A DNA stretch of 64,000 nt from an uncultured Aquimarina sp. (GCA_947503135.1 CANNCQ010000001.1:92140-156139), one strand, 5' to 3'. Counted from the stretch's first letter, positions 26,701 through 34,894 are shown. Program-made: numbers and translations. Notes: generated from the sequence alone by a model not told the origin.

Positions 26701-28042
26701 ATTGCTTGACTCCAAGTCCTCTTGGTTTTGAAGACATATGCTCGCCTTGCGCTTTCGCGGAAGCGTGAACATCTGCTAACAATGGTGCAACAAACTCCTG
26801 TTCAAAAGCCACCACATCATTCATTAAACTAATGATGCGATTAACGCTCTCACGACTTTTACTGCGTTGCGGTTCGGCATCAAGTGTGATGTAATCGACA
26901 TTGATACCTTCGTTAGAACGCTGTCGTCTAATTAACTGACCACTTTCTGAAAGATTTGAGGCTACAATTTCTTGTAATGCTAATCCGCCACTTGTCATAG
27001 AACGGACAAAGTTGGAATCGGTTAATCCAGTTTCGGCAATGGCGGTTTTCTTAGCATAGAAGGGCATCACTTCTGGATATTTAGCAAAAGTGGCACTCAG
27101 AAAACAACAAGCTTTCGTTTCCGGTAATACTTGACGCATCCAGGTACCGATAATAGAATCGAAACCACCAGCCATATGCGACTCGTCGAGAATGAAGATG
27201 AGCTTCTTGTACTTTTTACTTCCGTCAATTCCGTTAGTTACCATTTTCTCAATCCACATTCGTTTGTATGGATGAGCCGATTGTACCTGAGAATAGGTAG
27301 CAAAAATCATATCGTAACCCAATGGTAAATGATCTAACGTAAGCGGTATTTTAATCGTTGGGACTTTGTCAGGATCTGGCAATTTCTTGACTATCTTTTT
27401 GTGGTATTCAATAGACTCTGGACTTTCGGTTGGGAATTCAATTTCGTTTGAAATTAAGTCGGCTTGAGCAGAACTACTTAGCGGACTGAAAATCACATTG
27501 CCGTCTGCATCCTTAATCTTTGCATTGGTATCTGTGTTCACAATAAAGGGTCTAATGTTCTCAAAACCTATTGCTTTTAAGTCGCGATACATATCGGTAA
27601 ACAAGTCTGGCTTCTTCGTAAAAAAGACAGGAATATAATCGTTCATAACTGCGTGCCGTATCACCGCAGCAGCCTGCCGACCTTTTCCTATTCCTGTCTG
27701 GTCTGCTATAATAATCCCTTGCTCATTCTCAAATTGCTTGAGATACAAACCAACCGCATCTACTTGTTCAGCACCTAAACCTTTCCATAGTTGCTTGGTA
27801 GATTCGTATTTTAATTGGTTACGGACATAGTTGTCAATGTTGCCCTTTGCCTTCACAATACTGTTCAGCGACTTTTGAACTTCAAAAGCCATATTACGCG
27901 GAATGAGTGTATTCATTCGATACGGTGCTTTTGACTTAGGAACGTACTCTACTAAGGCACTTTCTTGCGTGGCGAGTTTTGCAACCTCTTCGGCATCTTG
28001 TTTAAAGTCTGCTTGTTCTATTTCTAATTCTTGATTACTCAT
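23783..28042 (-). CDS. Strawberry-notch-type SF2 helicase (1419 aa), DarB-helicase-like
   Basis: Walker A lies at residues 114-122 (DQTGIGKGR) and the DEAH-type box in FILDESHMAGG near 287. The C-terminal helicase half has LLINQSGSTGSSAH and VQKRGRINRTGQ near 650-700. The GIGKG form and the STGxSxH motif are marks of Sbno-like helicases. Such helicases fused to or paired with N6-adenine methyltransferases form DarB-like antirestriction proteins in phage P1 and related elements. Here the methyltransferase is a separate gene in the same block. The last 600 residues are not recognised. Confidence 0.87.
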   Translation of the reverse strand: MSNQELEIEQADFKQDAEEVAKLATQESALVEYVPKSKAPYRMNTLIPRNMAFEVQKSLNSIVKAKGNIDNYVRNQLKYESTKQLWKGLGAEQVDAVGLYLKQFENEQGIIIADQTGIGKGRQAAAVIRHAVMNDYIPVFFTKKPDLFTDMYRDLKAIGFENIRPFIVNTDTNAKIKDADGNVIFSPLSSSAQADLISNEIEFPTESPESIEYHKKIVKKLPDPDKVPTIKIPLTLDHLPLGYDMIFATYSQVQSAHPYKRMWIEKMVTNGIDGSKKYKKLIFILDESHMAGGFDSIIGTWMRQVLPETKACCFLSATFAKYPEVMPFYAKKTAIAETGLTDSNFVRSMTSGGLALQEIVASNLSESGQLIRRQRSNEGINVDYITLDAEPQRSKSRESVNRIISLMNDVVAFEQEFVAPLLADVHASAKAQGEHMSSKPRGLGVKQSPYFSRVFNIIDQMLFALKVKDVVKHTIKLLKEDKKVVIAFKSTMGAFLKDLNLVSGDVIPKEQLDFVRTLVKGLDGIFNYNYVAIDGEKTRERIQLEELPQNGIEKYHDIKKQMLLESSGLSISPIDELIHLLQTEKKPKHLGGHSDMFFKVAEVTGRNQRIDLTDDEAVVESFRSNTERSFRMFNSGDYDVLLINQSGSTGSSAHASKDFKDQRQRAMIVHQFELDINTEVQKRGRINRTGQVNLPEYYYITSDIPTEKRLMTMLKAKLKSLDANTTGSQKTNDDTLKSADFLNKYGDIAAWNWVDENQEMMEQLGYPTYQKKTDKRGFISYERNGFKEGAIRQLTGRAGLLKVEDQDALYDDLLERYDHQIKLEKQQGTYDLETEFLPLDAEVKKRFLFQKGQGGRTPFGKDTVRDITIVNNLKRPFTKLDIDERIQDALDGEKPVQVRLKLEDKINEAYPKLLEDRKAKRFKVIEKLKEDRDILPQRGSGETGEENEKILSDWNKLEALINQKTSQLATYIAGLENIQSIILRYINMWNIGDVIRIPFIGTTIKPSWGIFLGVSVGKSGKNPYTLSNISLKFGVTDSRKILTYSLQPAEQSFISQVFTESRGITDANVQMVNLEWNELIKKASSKRERRHILTENIVGASGQIGTQNKLIKYNTKEGTIKNGILLHRNFGKEGEADSALLPVSEAYPIISKLDLDDFFADHKLSFRAKRISDNYYQVYLDKRGLYPAIIDEKLRSLLRRESGQSQDELPDFVQNAGDMTGALHLENLQPFLNRLDAFQVQYMGKARELEDWEIENETDWKAKTKQKKGNFKYQLGRAYGQGSNPTIGFVSYEEPTADYQFGLVIYNRPLTDKEKYNYSLIPIFKNVEEPYQDWKTTILQTGIKDDFNAVIEEVRDLPLHEAIETLGYFMLNNLHEDGNAEFVFGYYTAQDLGRVFFEDTVAPIEAIDELINQLQLATA
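26751..26765. repeat. Palindrome GCTTTCGCGAAAGC, copy 4 (one mismatch)
   Basis: GCTTTCGCGGAAGCG inside the helicase gene, translated as ASAKA; one base differs from the consensus. Confidence 0.65.
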
Positions 28043-28460
28043 TCTTATGTTGGGCTAATGCCTCTAAATAGGTTCGTAATGTGATTTCTGAATACAGTTG
28101 AATGGCTTCTTCCTTATCCATTCCACTTCCATAAAGCAGAGAATCTTGAGGTGCGCTATCGTCCATTTTATCCCAGCTCTCTTTGAGTGTCCAGAGTGCG
28201 AGTTGCATCTTGTCCGTATTGGCTAAGAAGTCTGCGATTTCTGCTATCGATTTCCCTTCGGTATAGACCAACTCCAGATAATCCTCAATAAGAGCAATTG
28301 GGTTTTCACCTTTCGCGAAAGCGTGTTCCACCAGTTGATGTAGTTGAATGTAAAGCGCAGCTTCGTGATCTTCATAGCGTTCAAAAGGTTTGGTATTTGT
28401 AACCATATAGAGCTTTGCGCTCGTATCATTTGGCATTAGTTGATTATTGAAATAGATCAT
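28035..28460 (-). CDS. Acidic helical protein (141 aa), unknown
   Basis: The protein is helical and acidic (IALIEDYLELVYTEGKSIAE) with no membrane segment or known motif. It overlaps the helicase gene by 8 bases and the methyltransferase gene by 4 bases, so it sits in a chain of coupled genes. A palindrome copy within it is read as AFAK. Its position between the methyltransferase and the helicase suggests it bridges them, but this is inferred only from order. Confidence 0.8.
   Translation of the reverse strand: MIYFNNQLMPNDTSAKLYMVTNTKPFERYEDHEAALYIQLHQLVEHAFAKGENPIALIEDYLELVYTEGKSIAEIADFLANTDKMQLALWTLKESWDKMDDSAPQDSLLYGSGMDKEEAIQLYSEITLRTYLEALAQHKNE
28309..28323. repeat. Palindrome GCTTTCGCGAAAGC, copy 5 (one mismatch)
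   Basis: CCTTTCGCGAAAGCG inside the 141-residue gene, read as AFAKG; the first base of the core differs. Confidence 0.65.
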
Positions 28461-30985
28461 TTTGTACGTGCGATTTTAAGTTGTTTTATAATGGTGTCGA
28501 TATTTGGTTCGATATGTGATTTTGTTTGCTCCCAGAGATCTTCAAAAGTTTCTACCATATCTTCTAAATGTGGTTGTTCGCTTTTATTTGGTGCTACTCC
28601 AGAAGGTTTAGATTTACGACCGCCTATTAGAATGAGCGTCGTTTTGGTAACTGCACCTTGTTTGTTATAAAGCTTGTAACTATTCATATTGATAACATCG
28701 TCCACCTTGTAATGACGATACAACCAATTGAAAAATGGACGGTATTTTGCAAAGAGCCCGTCGTCTCCAAAATAGACGTGCCCCATAATGATAATCGCTG
28801 CTTTACCATCATCTTTCATAGTATATAATGCTAATCCAGCCATTAAATGTTCCAGGCGAATATGGTTAGCCAATCCACGATGTTTGTTGAAGTATTTCTG
28901 AATGATACGTTCCTTATCAAACTTAGAATCATCCCAACTCGCAAATGGCGGATTAGTCACCACGACATCGTGAACTTTGTGCATCATTTCTGGAAAAGGT
29001 TGTGCAGCGTTGTCAGAAGTGATCCTACCAAATCCTTGATGTTCTAACGATTGCTTTCGGCTTTTGTCAATCTCGTTAACGTGTGTGATTCTGGGATTTG
29101 CTCCTACCAGTAATAATCCGTTTCCTGCACTGGGTTCAAAAATGAACTCGGCTTCATCCATACCTGTGTATTGGGCAACGATGGCTCCAATGGGACAAGG
29201 CGTAGAATATTGCTTATAGAGTTCTTTGCTACTGTCTGAATAGGCATAGGTAGGTTGTACATTATTCCAAAACAAAACCATCTTCTTGAGTCGCACTTCA
29301 AAAGGGATAGGTTCTCTGTAGAGCATTTTATACCATAATAACCAACTTAGTTCCACCGCTTCCCAAAGTGCGCCCATCGTTGGTGCATTGGTTTCTTCTT
29401 TGAGCTTTTCAATTTTCTTTTTGGATAGGCGTTCCGCTTTCGCGAAAGCGGTATGCATAATAGCGATGACCTTATCGAGATAGTCGTTGGGTTCTTGCTG
29501 CTGTTCTTTCTTTGGCTTGGGTTCTGGAAGTGATTCTTCAGTTTTTAAATCCTTGTTAATATAATCCTGAATGACCAGTTTAGATCTTTCCAATCGGCTA
29601 ATTTCCCATTCAATATTATTGAAAGTTTCTTTGGACTTCTTGTCAGTTCTTGACTTGTTAGTTTTTGGGTTGACTAATTCCAATTTCTTTTCAACCAATT
29701 CCATTAGCAGAGAATCCATAATTACAATGCCCTTTGCTAAATCTGCAATAGGTCTGGAATGTTCTACCGCAGACCACCATTGATGCCTATCATCATAAGC
29801 ACCTATTTGAGAAGCCAAAGTGGAAACGCTTTTATAACCAACGTGAACGTTTACAAAAGGATAATCCAAATCGGTAGGATAACCGATTTCTTCAAACGCC
29901 TCACGACCGCGACTTTCCCACTCACGAAGTACTGTAGAACGATTGACGCTTATTCCATAATCGTTGGGATGCGCCATTTGCGATAGGCGGAATAAATCTA
30001 AACCAGAAGCTTGCTCAATGGTATCGTCTGTAATGTTGTAAAGTCGCTTAAACTTCATTCTCATAAAATTGGCGTCACTCAAATTGAGTCCGCCAGATTG
30101 AAAAGGCTCGCCAGCTTTGGTTGGCACTAAAACATTAGGCACTATATGATCACGATTAAAAATATCTTTAGATACGGATAGCGTTTTAGGAGCATCTTCT
30201 TTGAGGTAAAAGAATGGTAATTCGAGTGATTGATTCAAGCGATTGATTTCCATTAATGCCATTGTGCGTGTGGAAAACGTTAAATCAAAAATCCAGTCTT
30301 TAAAATTTTGTAGTGCTTTTAAAAGTTCGTTTTTAAAACGAAGGTTACTGGATTGCTGCGCAGCATCTTCTAAATCTAAAATAGTGGTGGCTATGATGGT
30401 TTCATCTTCGCCTTCAAGTCTGTCTTCTAAAATTGCAAGCTTGCCAATTACTTCATTTAAAATCTCACGAGTAGAAATTTTACGCTCTTTATCGGTTTTG
30501 TAACCAGAGTCACTTTTTGTAACCAATTCTTCAGTAGGTTCTTCGATTTTAGTTTTGCTGTCTTCTATAGGAAGTTCGTTTTCTACTTCCTTAGCAGGTA
30601 GTTTTTCTATTTCTGTTTGCTCTTCCACTTTAATACGATTTATAATTTGCCCATTGTCATATAGAATGCGGGCTTTACGCTTATAGTTTCTGGGAGAGAC
30701 TTCTATGTTTTGCAAATCATCTCCATATTTAGCAATGGCATATTGACTTGCTATTTCCGTAGCGACCTTCTTAAAGGGATCGAATAAAACATAGTCTTTA
30801 GTTTCGGCTTTTTCGGCACCGCGAAATGAAATAGAAACAAAACTGAATTTGCTTTTATCAATGTTTTCTAAGGAAGGTTGAAACGATGGATACACCGAAA
30901 CCATTTCCCAATCTTCGCCACGAGAAAATGCATCTCTTAAGGAAGTAGCAAAACTTTTGTAGGCTGGATGCGCTCTGCATACCAC
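28457..30985 (-). CDS. N6-adenine DNA methyltransferase, DarB-methylase-like (main frame)
   Basis: The C-terminal half holds an AdoMet site (FEPSAGNGLLLVGA, about residue 615) and the catalytic motif TNPPFASWDD near 676, as in N6-adenine methyltransferases. The N-terminal half has a basic domain and a charged linker. This frame only opens with GTG at 30985. The true N-terminus lies in another frame just upstream and fits perfectly if one C is restored near 30971, so the gene appears frameshifted. It begins the block with the 141-residue protein and the Sbno helicase, a layout like a split DarB antirestriction protein. Confidence 0.85.
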   Translation of the reverse strand: MVCRAHPAYKSFATSLRDAFSRGEDWEMVSVYPSFQPSLENIDKSKFSFVSISFRGAEKAETKDYVLFDPFKKVATEIASQYAIAKYGDDLQNIEVSPRNYKRKARILYDNGQIINRIKVEEQTEIEKLPAKEVENELPIEDSKTKIEEPTEELVTKSDSGYKTDKERKISTREILNEVIGKLAILEDRLEGEDETIIATTILDLEDAAQQSSNLRFKNELLKALQNFKDWIFDLTFSTRTMALMEINRLNQSLELPFFYLKEDAPKTLSVSKDIFNRDHIVPNVLVPTKAGEPFQSGGLNLSDANFMRMKFKRLYNITDDTIEQASGLDLFRLSQMAHPNDYGISVNRSTVLREWESRGREAFEEIGYPTDLDYPFVNVHVGYKSVSTLASQIGAYDDRHQWWSAVEHSRPIADLAKGIVIMDSLLMELVEKKLELVNPKTNKSRTDKKSKETFNNIEWEISRLERSKLVIQDYINKDLKTEESLPEPKPKKEQQQEPNDYLDKVIAIMHTAFAKAERLSKKKIEKLKEETNAPTMGALWEAVELSWLLWYKMLYREPIPFEVRLKKMVLFWNNVQPTYAYSDSSKELYKQYSTPCPIGAIVAQYTGMDEAEFIFEPSAGNGLLLVGANPRITHVNEIDKSRKQSLEHQGFGRITSDNAAQPFPEMMHKVHDVVVTNPPFASWDDSKFDKERIIQKYFNKHRGLANHIRLEHLMAGLALYTMKDDGKAAIIIMGHVYFGDDGLFAKYRPFFNWLYRHYKVDDVINMNSYKLYNKQGAVTKTTLILIGGRKSKPSGVAPNKSEQPHLEDMVETFEDLWEQTKSHIEPNIDTIIKQLKIARTK
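29436..29449. repeat. Palindrome GCTTTCGCGAAAGC, copy 6
   Basis: Exact copy in the methyltransferase gene, extended to an 18-bp perfect palindrome (29434-29451); read as AFAKA. Confidence 0.8.
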
Positions 30986-31116
30986 GTATTTTTATCCTTT
31001 AATGACTCCTTAAAGCCCAGTTCTCTAAGGAAGGTCATTAACTTTTCAGGTAAATCCTCGCTAAAGAAAAGCTCTATTCCTTTCTTATTTTCGTTATGTG
31101 TAATTGATAGCTCCAT
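30937..31116 (-). pseudogene. Frameshifted N-terminus of the methyltransferase gene
   Basis: This frame starts at ATG 31116 (MELSITHNENKKGIELFF) and reads to KNTWYAER before drifting. Adding one base turns CGCATCCA into CGC CAT CCA, giving WYAERHPAYKSFA, which continues into the main methyltransferase frame. The joined product would be about 885 residues. A single-base deletion in this copy, a sequencing error or a programmed shift could explain it. There is no obvious slippery run at the site, so a real deletion or an error is more likely. Confidence 0.75.
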
Positions 31117-31335
31117 TTTCCTTAACCTCAAAAACTACTTCCTTAGGAAGGTCGTTTTCTAATTGATTTAGGATAAAAATAGATTTGACTGTAATTGAAT
31201 TGGTTGTATGGAAATGTACTTCGGTACGCTGGAATTAGGCTGAAATTAGGATAAAATGGGTAATAGCAGTAATGGTAAGGGTTTTGAATTTATAGGAGGT
31301 ATAAATTGAATAAAATAGGGTGGTACTTTATGGAA

Positions 31336-31370
31336 TCCCTAAACTAATAATTTAGCTACTAGTTTAGGGA
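31336..31370. repeat. 11-bp perfect inverted repeat
   Basis: TCCCTAAACTA (31336-31346) and TAGTTTAGGGA (31360-31370) form a perfect hairpin with a 13-base loop, 6 bases beyond the glycosyltransferase stop. There is no T run, so it may be a weak terminator or a recombination or protein site. Confidence 0.55.
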
Positions 31371-31375
31371 ATTTA

Positions 31376-32539
31376 TTAAATGAGATTCTCTTTTAAGGTG
31401 TCAAGATTGATTTGTGAAAAGCTGTAATTCTTCCAGATGTCTTTTGTAATAAAAGATGATAAACGAGCTTTGTATGAGGTGTCACTATTTTTAAAAGCCG
31501 TAATAATTTCTACCCATTCAGGAAATCCTTCTGCAATAAATCCATTTTTACTATCAGTAATAAATTTTGAAATAGGATTATGAATAGATGTAACTGCTGG
31601 AATCCCAAATACAGAAAGTTCTAGAAACAACTGAATATTTCGATGTCTGTTGTAAAGTGCTTCTTTAGCAGGGAGCAAAACTAAACCTAGTTGTAAATCA
31701 TTCAGTTTTTCAAAATAATTTAAAAAGGAAACGGTGTTGTGTATTTCGCAATCTATTTCCTTGAGCAGTAAATCTGCTTCCTCAGAAGAATGGGGCTTGC
31801 CGAGACATACCCATTGTATATCTTCCCTTAAGGAGGAGGTATTAATTTGCAAAACTACTTCCTTAAGGGAGAGCAAATCTTCTTCGCTTGGTTTTATTAA
31901 TCCTACACGTATAGGATTTTGGTTACTGCTTTTAAGAGGAGGCATTTCTTCATAACTAAATTGGGACACTAAACTAGGAAGGTATAGCACTAGAATAGTT
32001 GACTTTGATAATCGATCAGCAACTAACTTTTGCAGAAATTTTTGTAATTGTTTATTGGCAACAGTGATCAAGTCTATTAATCCTAAATTAGTTTCAAAAT
32101 GCTTTAGTTTTTCTTTAGTCAGCTTACGCGAAAGGGGAATAGAAGTAGGTAAAGCGAAGTAATTTCTATCTACATCCATGATCAATTGCACCTGAGGATT
32201 AATAGTTTTAATGGCTTGTATCAAATAAGATACATTAGTAAAGAGCGATGGGAAAATAATATAATCCGCCCAGGTAATTAGACGCTCGTCTAGTTGATTC
32301 GCAAAGTCAGATAGCTTTCTCGAAAAGTTGTTGACCTCAATATTTGTGATCAGGGCTTTGTGCGTGCTTGTTTTATTTAGTTCAAGGGCAGGAGCAATCA
32401 TTCTATAAAAACCTGTAGCACTGAATTGAGGACTCACATATAGCAAATGAACTTTATTATCTTTTAGGTCAATAGTATATTTATCAGCAAAAGGAAGTTG
32501 TGAGTTTAACTTCCTTTTTAATTCTTTAATTGTTTTCAT
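31376..32539 (-). CDS. Glycosyltransferase-like protein (GT4 style), 387 aa
   Basis: The layout suggests a two-domain GT-B fold. The N-terminal part has KVHLLYVSPQFSATGFYRMI, a typical opening strand and acceptor loop. The C-terminal part has a nucleotide-sugar site pattern (QLFLELSVFGIPAVTSIHNP, then ISKFITDSKNGFIAE). The E-x7-E-like spacing seen in GT4 enzymes is only partly kept. Its presence in a mobile element suggests modification of a surface sugar or DNA base, as some phages do. It is the last gene of a four-gene minus-strand run with a 1-base overlap to the gene before it. Confidence 0.65.
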   Translation of the reverse strand: MKTIKELKRKLNSQLPFADKYTIDLKDNKVHLLYVSPQFSATGFYRMIAPALELNKTSTHKALITNIEVNNFSRKLSDFANQLDERLITWADYIIFPSLFTNVSYLIQAIKTINPQVQLIMDVDRNYFALPTSIPLSRKLTKEKLKHFETNLGLIDLITVANKQLQKFLQKLVADRLSKSTILVLYLPSLVSQFSYEEMPPLKSSNQNPIRVGLIKPSEEDLLSLKEVVLQINTSSLREDIQWVCLGKPHSSEEADLLLKEIDCEIHNTVSFLNYFEKLNDLQLGLVLLPAKEALYNRHRNIQLFLELSVFGIPAVTSIHNPISKFITDSKNGFIAEGFPEWVEIITAFKNSDTSYKARLSSFITKDIWKNYSFSQINLDTLKENLI

Positions 32540-32817
32540 CAGCTAATTGTTGTTTCTATTGGTTTGGGAATACCTTGATAATATTTTTCAATACGCAAGC
32601 CAGTTTCTTTATCATAAATTTCAATAGTACCAGCAAGAGGCCCGTATTGTTTTATTTTTTTTCTAAAACGTTCTAGTCCTGTTTCTTTATTTCTAGTTTT
32701 TGATAATTTATGTTTCCAATCTATGGAGTACATAGTTCTTACATTACCATCTTTAAACCAGACGATCATTTTAGTAAAAGAGTCTTGCCCTAATTTCCAA
32801 CCCTGTGATTGTTTCAT
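32539..32817 (-). CDS. Small basic protein (92 aa), unknown
   Basis: The N-terminal part is beta-like (KMIVWFKDGNVRTMYSIDWK), followed by a Lys/Arg-rich helix and another strand pair ending in GLRIEKYYQGIPKP. I have the impression that similar small proteins occur in Bacteroidota mobile elements, but I cannot name a family. It overlaps its neighbours by 1 and 4 bases, so translation is coupled in the order replication-like gene, 161-residue gene, this gene, glycosyltransferase. Confidence 0.75.
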   Translation of the reverse strand: MKQSQGWKLGQDSFTKMIVWFKDGNVRTMYSIDWKHKLSKTRNKETGLERFRKKIKQYGPLAGTIEIYDKETGLRIEKYYQGIPKPIETTIS

Positions 32818-33299
32818 TTTTTGAAGTATTTAATTAATGAATTAAGTGAAATTGTTCCCTGAAATTCTTGGTTTTTAAAAGCGCGGACTTCTACTAAGTC
32901 ATCAGTAGTATTAATCCAAATTCTAATTGATTCCTCAGCAATTTTATTTGCTGAAGCAAAGTCTTTTAGGTATTGCTTTATATTGAAAGCAATTTTATTA
33001 GCTGTACCAGTAATTTGGGCGGCTCCCTTATCTATAAAGAAATAGGCTAACTCCTCATTAGGGATTAGTAATAGTGCTTTATTTTGGTCATATAAAAAGG
33101 CTTTAATAGTGTGATTTTTTTGAAAAATTCTTAACGATAATCGTTTCGAAGGGATTCGTAATTTTTCGGCGTATATTTCAGTATGATTTATGATGTTATC
33201 TGAAATTATTTTTTCATAACCAAAGACATCCACAGATAAATCGATGACAGCTTCCTTGAGTTTAACACCTAATGAGGTATTCTTTTTAAATAAAGGCAT
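32814..33299 (-). CDS. Protein of unknown function (161 aa)
   Basis: The protein shows mixed strands and helices with a basic first half (IPSKRLSLRIFQKNHTIKAF) and no membrane segment. It follows the winged-helix gene by 11 bases and overlaps the 92-residue gene by 4. No recognisable motif. Its role is probably tied to replication or maintenance of the element, judging only from its upstream neighbour. Confidence 0.75.
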   Translation of the reverse strand: MPLFKKNTSLGVKLKEAVIDLSVDVFGYEKIISDNIINHTEIYAEKLRIPSKRLSLRIFQKNHTIKAFLYDQNKALLLIPNEELAYFFIDKGAAQITGTANKIAFNIKQYLKDFASANKIAEESIRIWINTTDDLVEVRAFKNQEFQGTISLNSLIKYFKK

Positions 33300-33310
33300 A
33301 AGTATTCTTT

Positions 33311-34543
33311 TTAGTGTACAAATTTATAGGCAGAATGCTCTAATATAGAAGCGTGAAAAGCATTTATAAGCTCTGGATTACCTAGTTTTCCGAGCCTAGT
33401 TTCACATTTTCTGAATAGTTCTAATCTTGGTTTTTGTTTGCTTACGTCTTTTTTTTCATTAGCTAAAAAAATACGTATCTGAGCATTGAGTATTAATTTT
33501 AGCTGTAGTTCTTTTTCTCTTTTCTTTTGTTTGAAATACCAAGTACGAGTTCCTGTAAAGCCATATTTATTATTAGGATCAAAATAGGTGTTGGGCAATT
33601 GTACATACCTGTTTTTTGGATCTTTTTTCAGGTATTTATTTACAATTTCGATTCGATCGATATAAACTTGATGCACACGTGCTAAATCTTTTTGAGAGAC
33701 AGGGGTATACCACTCATAAAGTAACTTAAGGGCTTTTTTTACTTGACTTTGAGTAAGGTAATGATCTTTATAAAGTACATTTTGAGCAAGTTTCCAGAGT
33801 GCTTCCACATAAATTTTAAGGGAAGCGGAACGAGCCAAATTTGATGACGAATTTTCAGCGCCAGTTTGAATTGTGACTCGTTTTATCCGCGCATTTCCCC
33901 CTGCATTTTCATTTTTTTTGGGGCATTTTTCCCCTGTGTATCCTGAAAAATTGTTGCTAGTAGCGTTGCGTGACCTATTTGAAGTAGTGAGTGGTAACGA
34001 ACTCGTTTTAGTCTTCAATTTATCAACTGCTATTATTATATTATTTATGTAACTATTGTTACTAGTATCTGTATGAGGACAAGTTGTCGTATAATTATTT
34101 TTAAAATACTGATTGTCAGTAACTTTTGATTTTTCGGTTTCAAGCTCTTTTTGAGGGTTATCAATGGCTTTTACACCACCTATTAACAAGATATTTGGAT
34201 TGATGAAAAGCTCATAACCAGAATTTGAACCGTGCCATATCTTTTCAGTTATGATATTAGCTTCCATAAGGCGGTTAAGGTGTCTCTGAATAGTTCTTGT
34301 GCTTGCTTTAGCACGTTTTGCTAGTTGTGTATTATTTGTTCTTAGTGAAGGGAGGTTTTGAAAGTCAATAGCTGAAATACTATTTGCTTTTAATAACGAT
34401 ACAGAATAAATTTTTATAATTTCTTGTGCTGTTAAAATCATAGCCTGTCTAATGTGAGACGAAAGTGCTTCAGATTTTGAGTTATATTGATTTACGTGCC
34501 TTTCTAAGGCATTAAATGCAGTGGAATATTGTATGATGGCCAT
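33311..34543 (-). CDS. Winged-helix replication-like protein (410 aa)
   Basis: Residues about 65-115 form a winged-helix DNA-binding unit (LAKRAKASTRTIQRHLNRLM, then a wing with HGSNSGYELF). A long Asn/Thr/Ser-rich linker follows (130-230), then a helical C-terminal domain. This layout is common in Bacteroidota plasmid and mobile-element proteins annotated as helix-turn-helix or replication proteins. No polymerase, relaxase or nuclease motif is seen. It opens the minus-strand run that ends with the glycosyltransferase-like gene. Confidence 0.68.
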   Translation of the reverse strand: MAIIQYSTAFNALERHVNQYNSKSEALSSHIRQAMILTAQEIIKIYSVSLLKANSISAIDFQNLPSLRTNNTQLAKRAKASTRTIQRHLNRLMEANIITEKIWHGSNSGYELFINPNILLIGGVKAIDNPQKELETEKSKVTDNQYFKNNYTTTCPHTDTSNNSYINNIIIAVDKLKTKTSSLPLTTSNRSRNATSNNFSGYTGEKCPKKNENAGGNARIKRVTIQTGAENSSSNLARSASLKIYVEALWKLAQNVLYKDHYLTQSQVKKALKLLYEWYTPVSQKDLARVHQVYIDRIEIVNKYLKKDPKNRYVQLPNTYFDPNNKYGFTGTRTWYFKQKKREKELQLKLILNAQIRIFLANEKKDVSKQKPRLELFRKCETRLGKLGNPELINAFHASILEHSAYKFVH

Positions 34544-34626
34544 TGTTTTTTCAACAGCCAGTAATCAGTTTTTTACTGTCTATACTGGTAATTTGAATGA
34601 AGTGCTGGTTTGAGCATCTTATATAT

Positions 34627-34875
34627 TTAGGCTTCGCTAAAAAGTTGTTCGACTCTCTTTTTATTATCAGTTCGTTTTTGCTCTTTTTCTTCTATCAGGT
34701 CAAGGCAGAGTTCATAAATTGTTTCAATACTGCTAGGCCTTATCGGTTGAAGTTTAAAAAATTTATTGATAGTGGGTCTTGATAATTGAGTTTTATCACT
34801 AATAACATTAATCGGACTATCGTAAAGTTTTTCCATTCGTAGGACAACTTTTTTTATATTTTCAGTTAGGTACAT
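34627..34875 (-). CDS. Small HTH regulator (82 aa)
   Basis: A helix-turn-helix of the Xre kind is visible (NVISDKTQLSRPTINKFFKL). A charged C-terminal helix (LIEEKEQKRTDNKKRVEQLF) may dimerise. It is divergent from the 232-residue regulator over 174 bases that hold a perfect inverted repeat, a layout like a phage repressor/Cro switch. It may also control the replication-like gene just downstream. Confidence 0.75.
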   Translation of the reverse strand: MYLTENIKKVVLRMEKLYDSPINVISDKTQLSRPTINKFFKLQPIRPSSIETIYELCLDLIEEKEQKRTDNKKRVEQLFSEA

Positions 34876-34894
34876 TGATTTTAATTAAAATTAA

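Larger units (their letters stand above)
30583..31871. repeat. Dispersed motif CTACTTCCTTAAGG
   Basis: The 11-mer CTACTTCCTTA starts at 30583, 31135 and 31855, and its complement lies at 30938-30948. Related forms are CTAAGGAAGGTC at 31024 and CTTCCCTTAAGGAG at 31822. Several centre on CCTTAAGG or CCTTAGG. They fall in different reading frames and on both sides of the junction between the methyltransferase and glycosyltransferase genes. A protein-binding array is possible; no function is shown. Confidence 0.4.
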
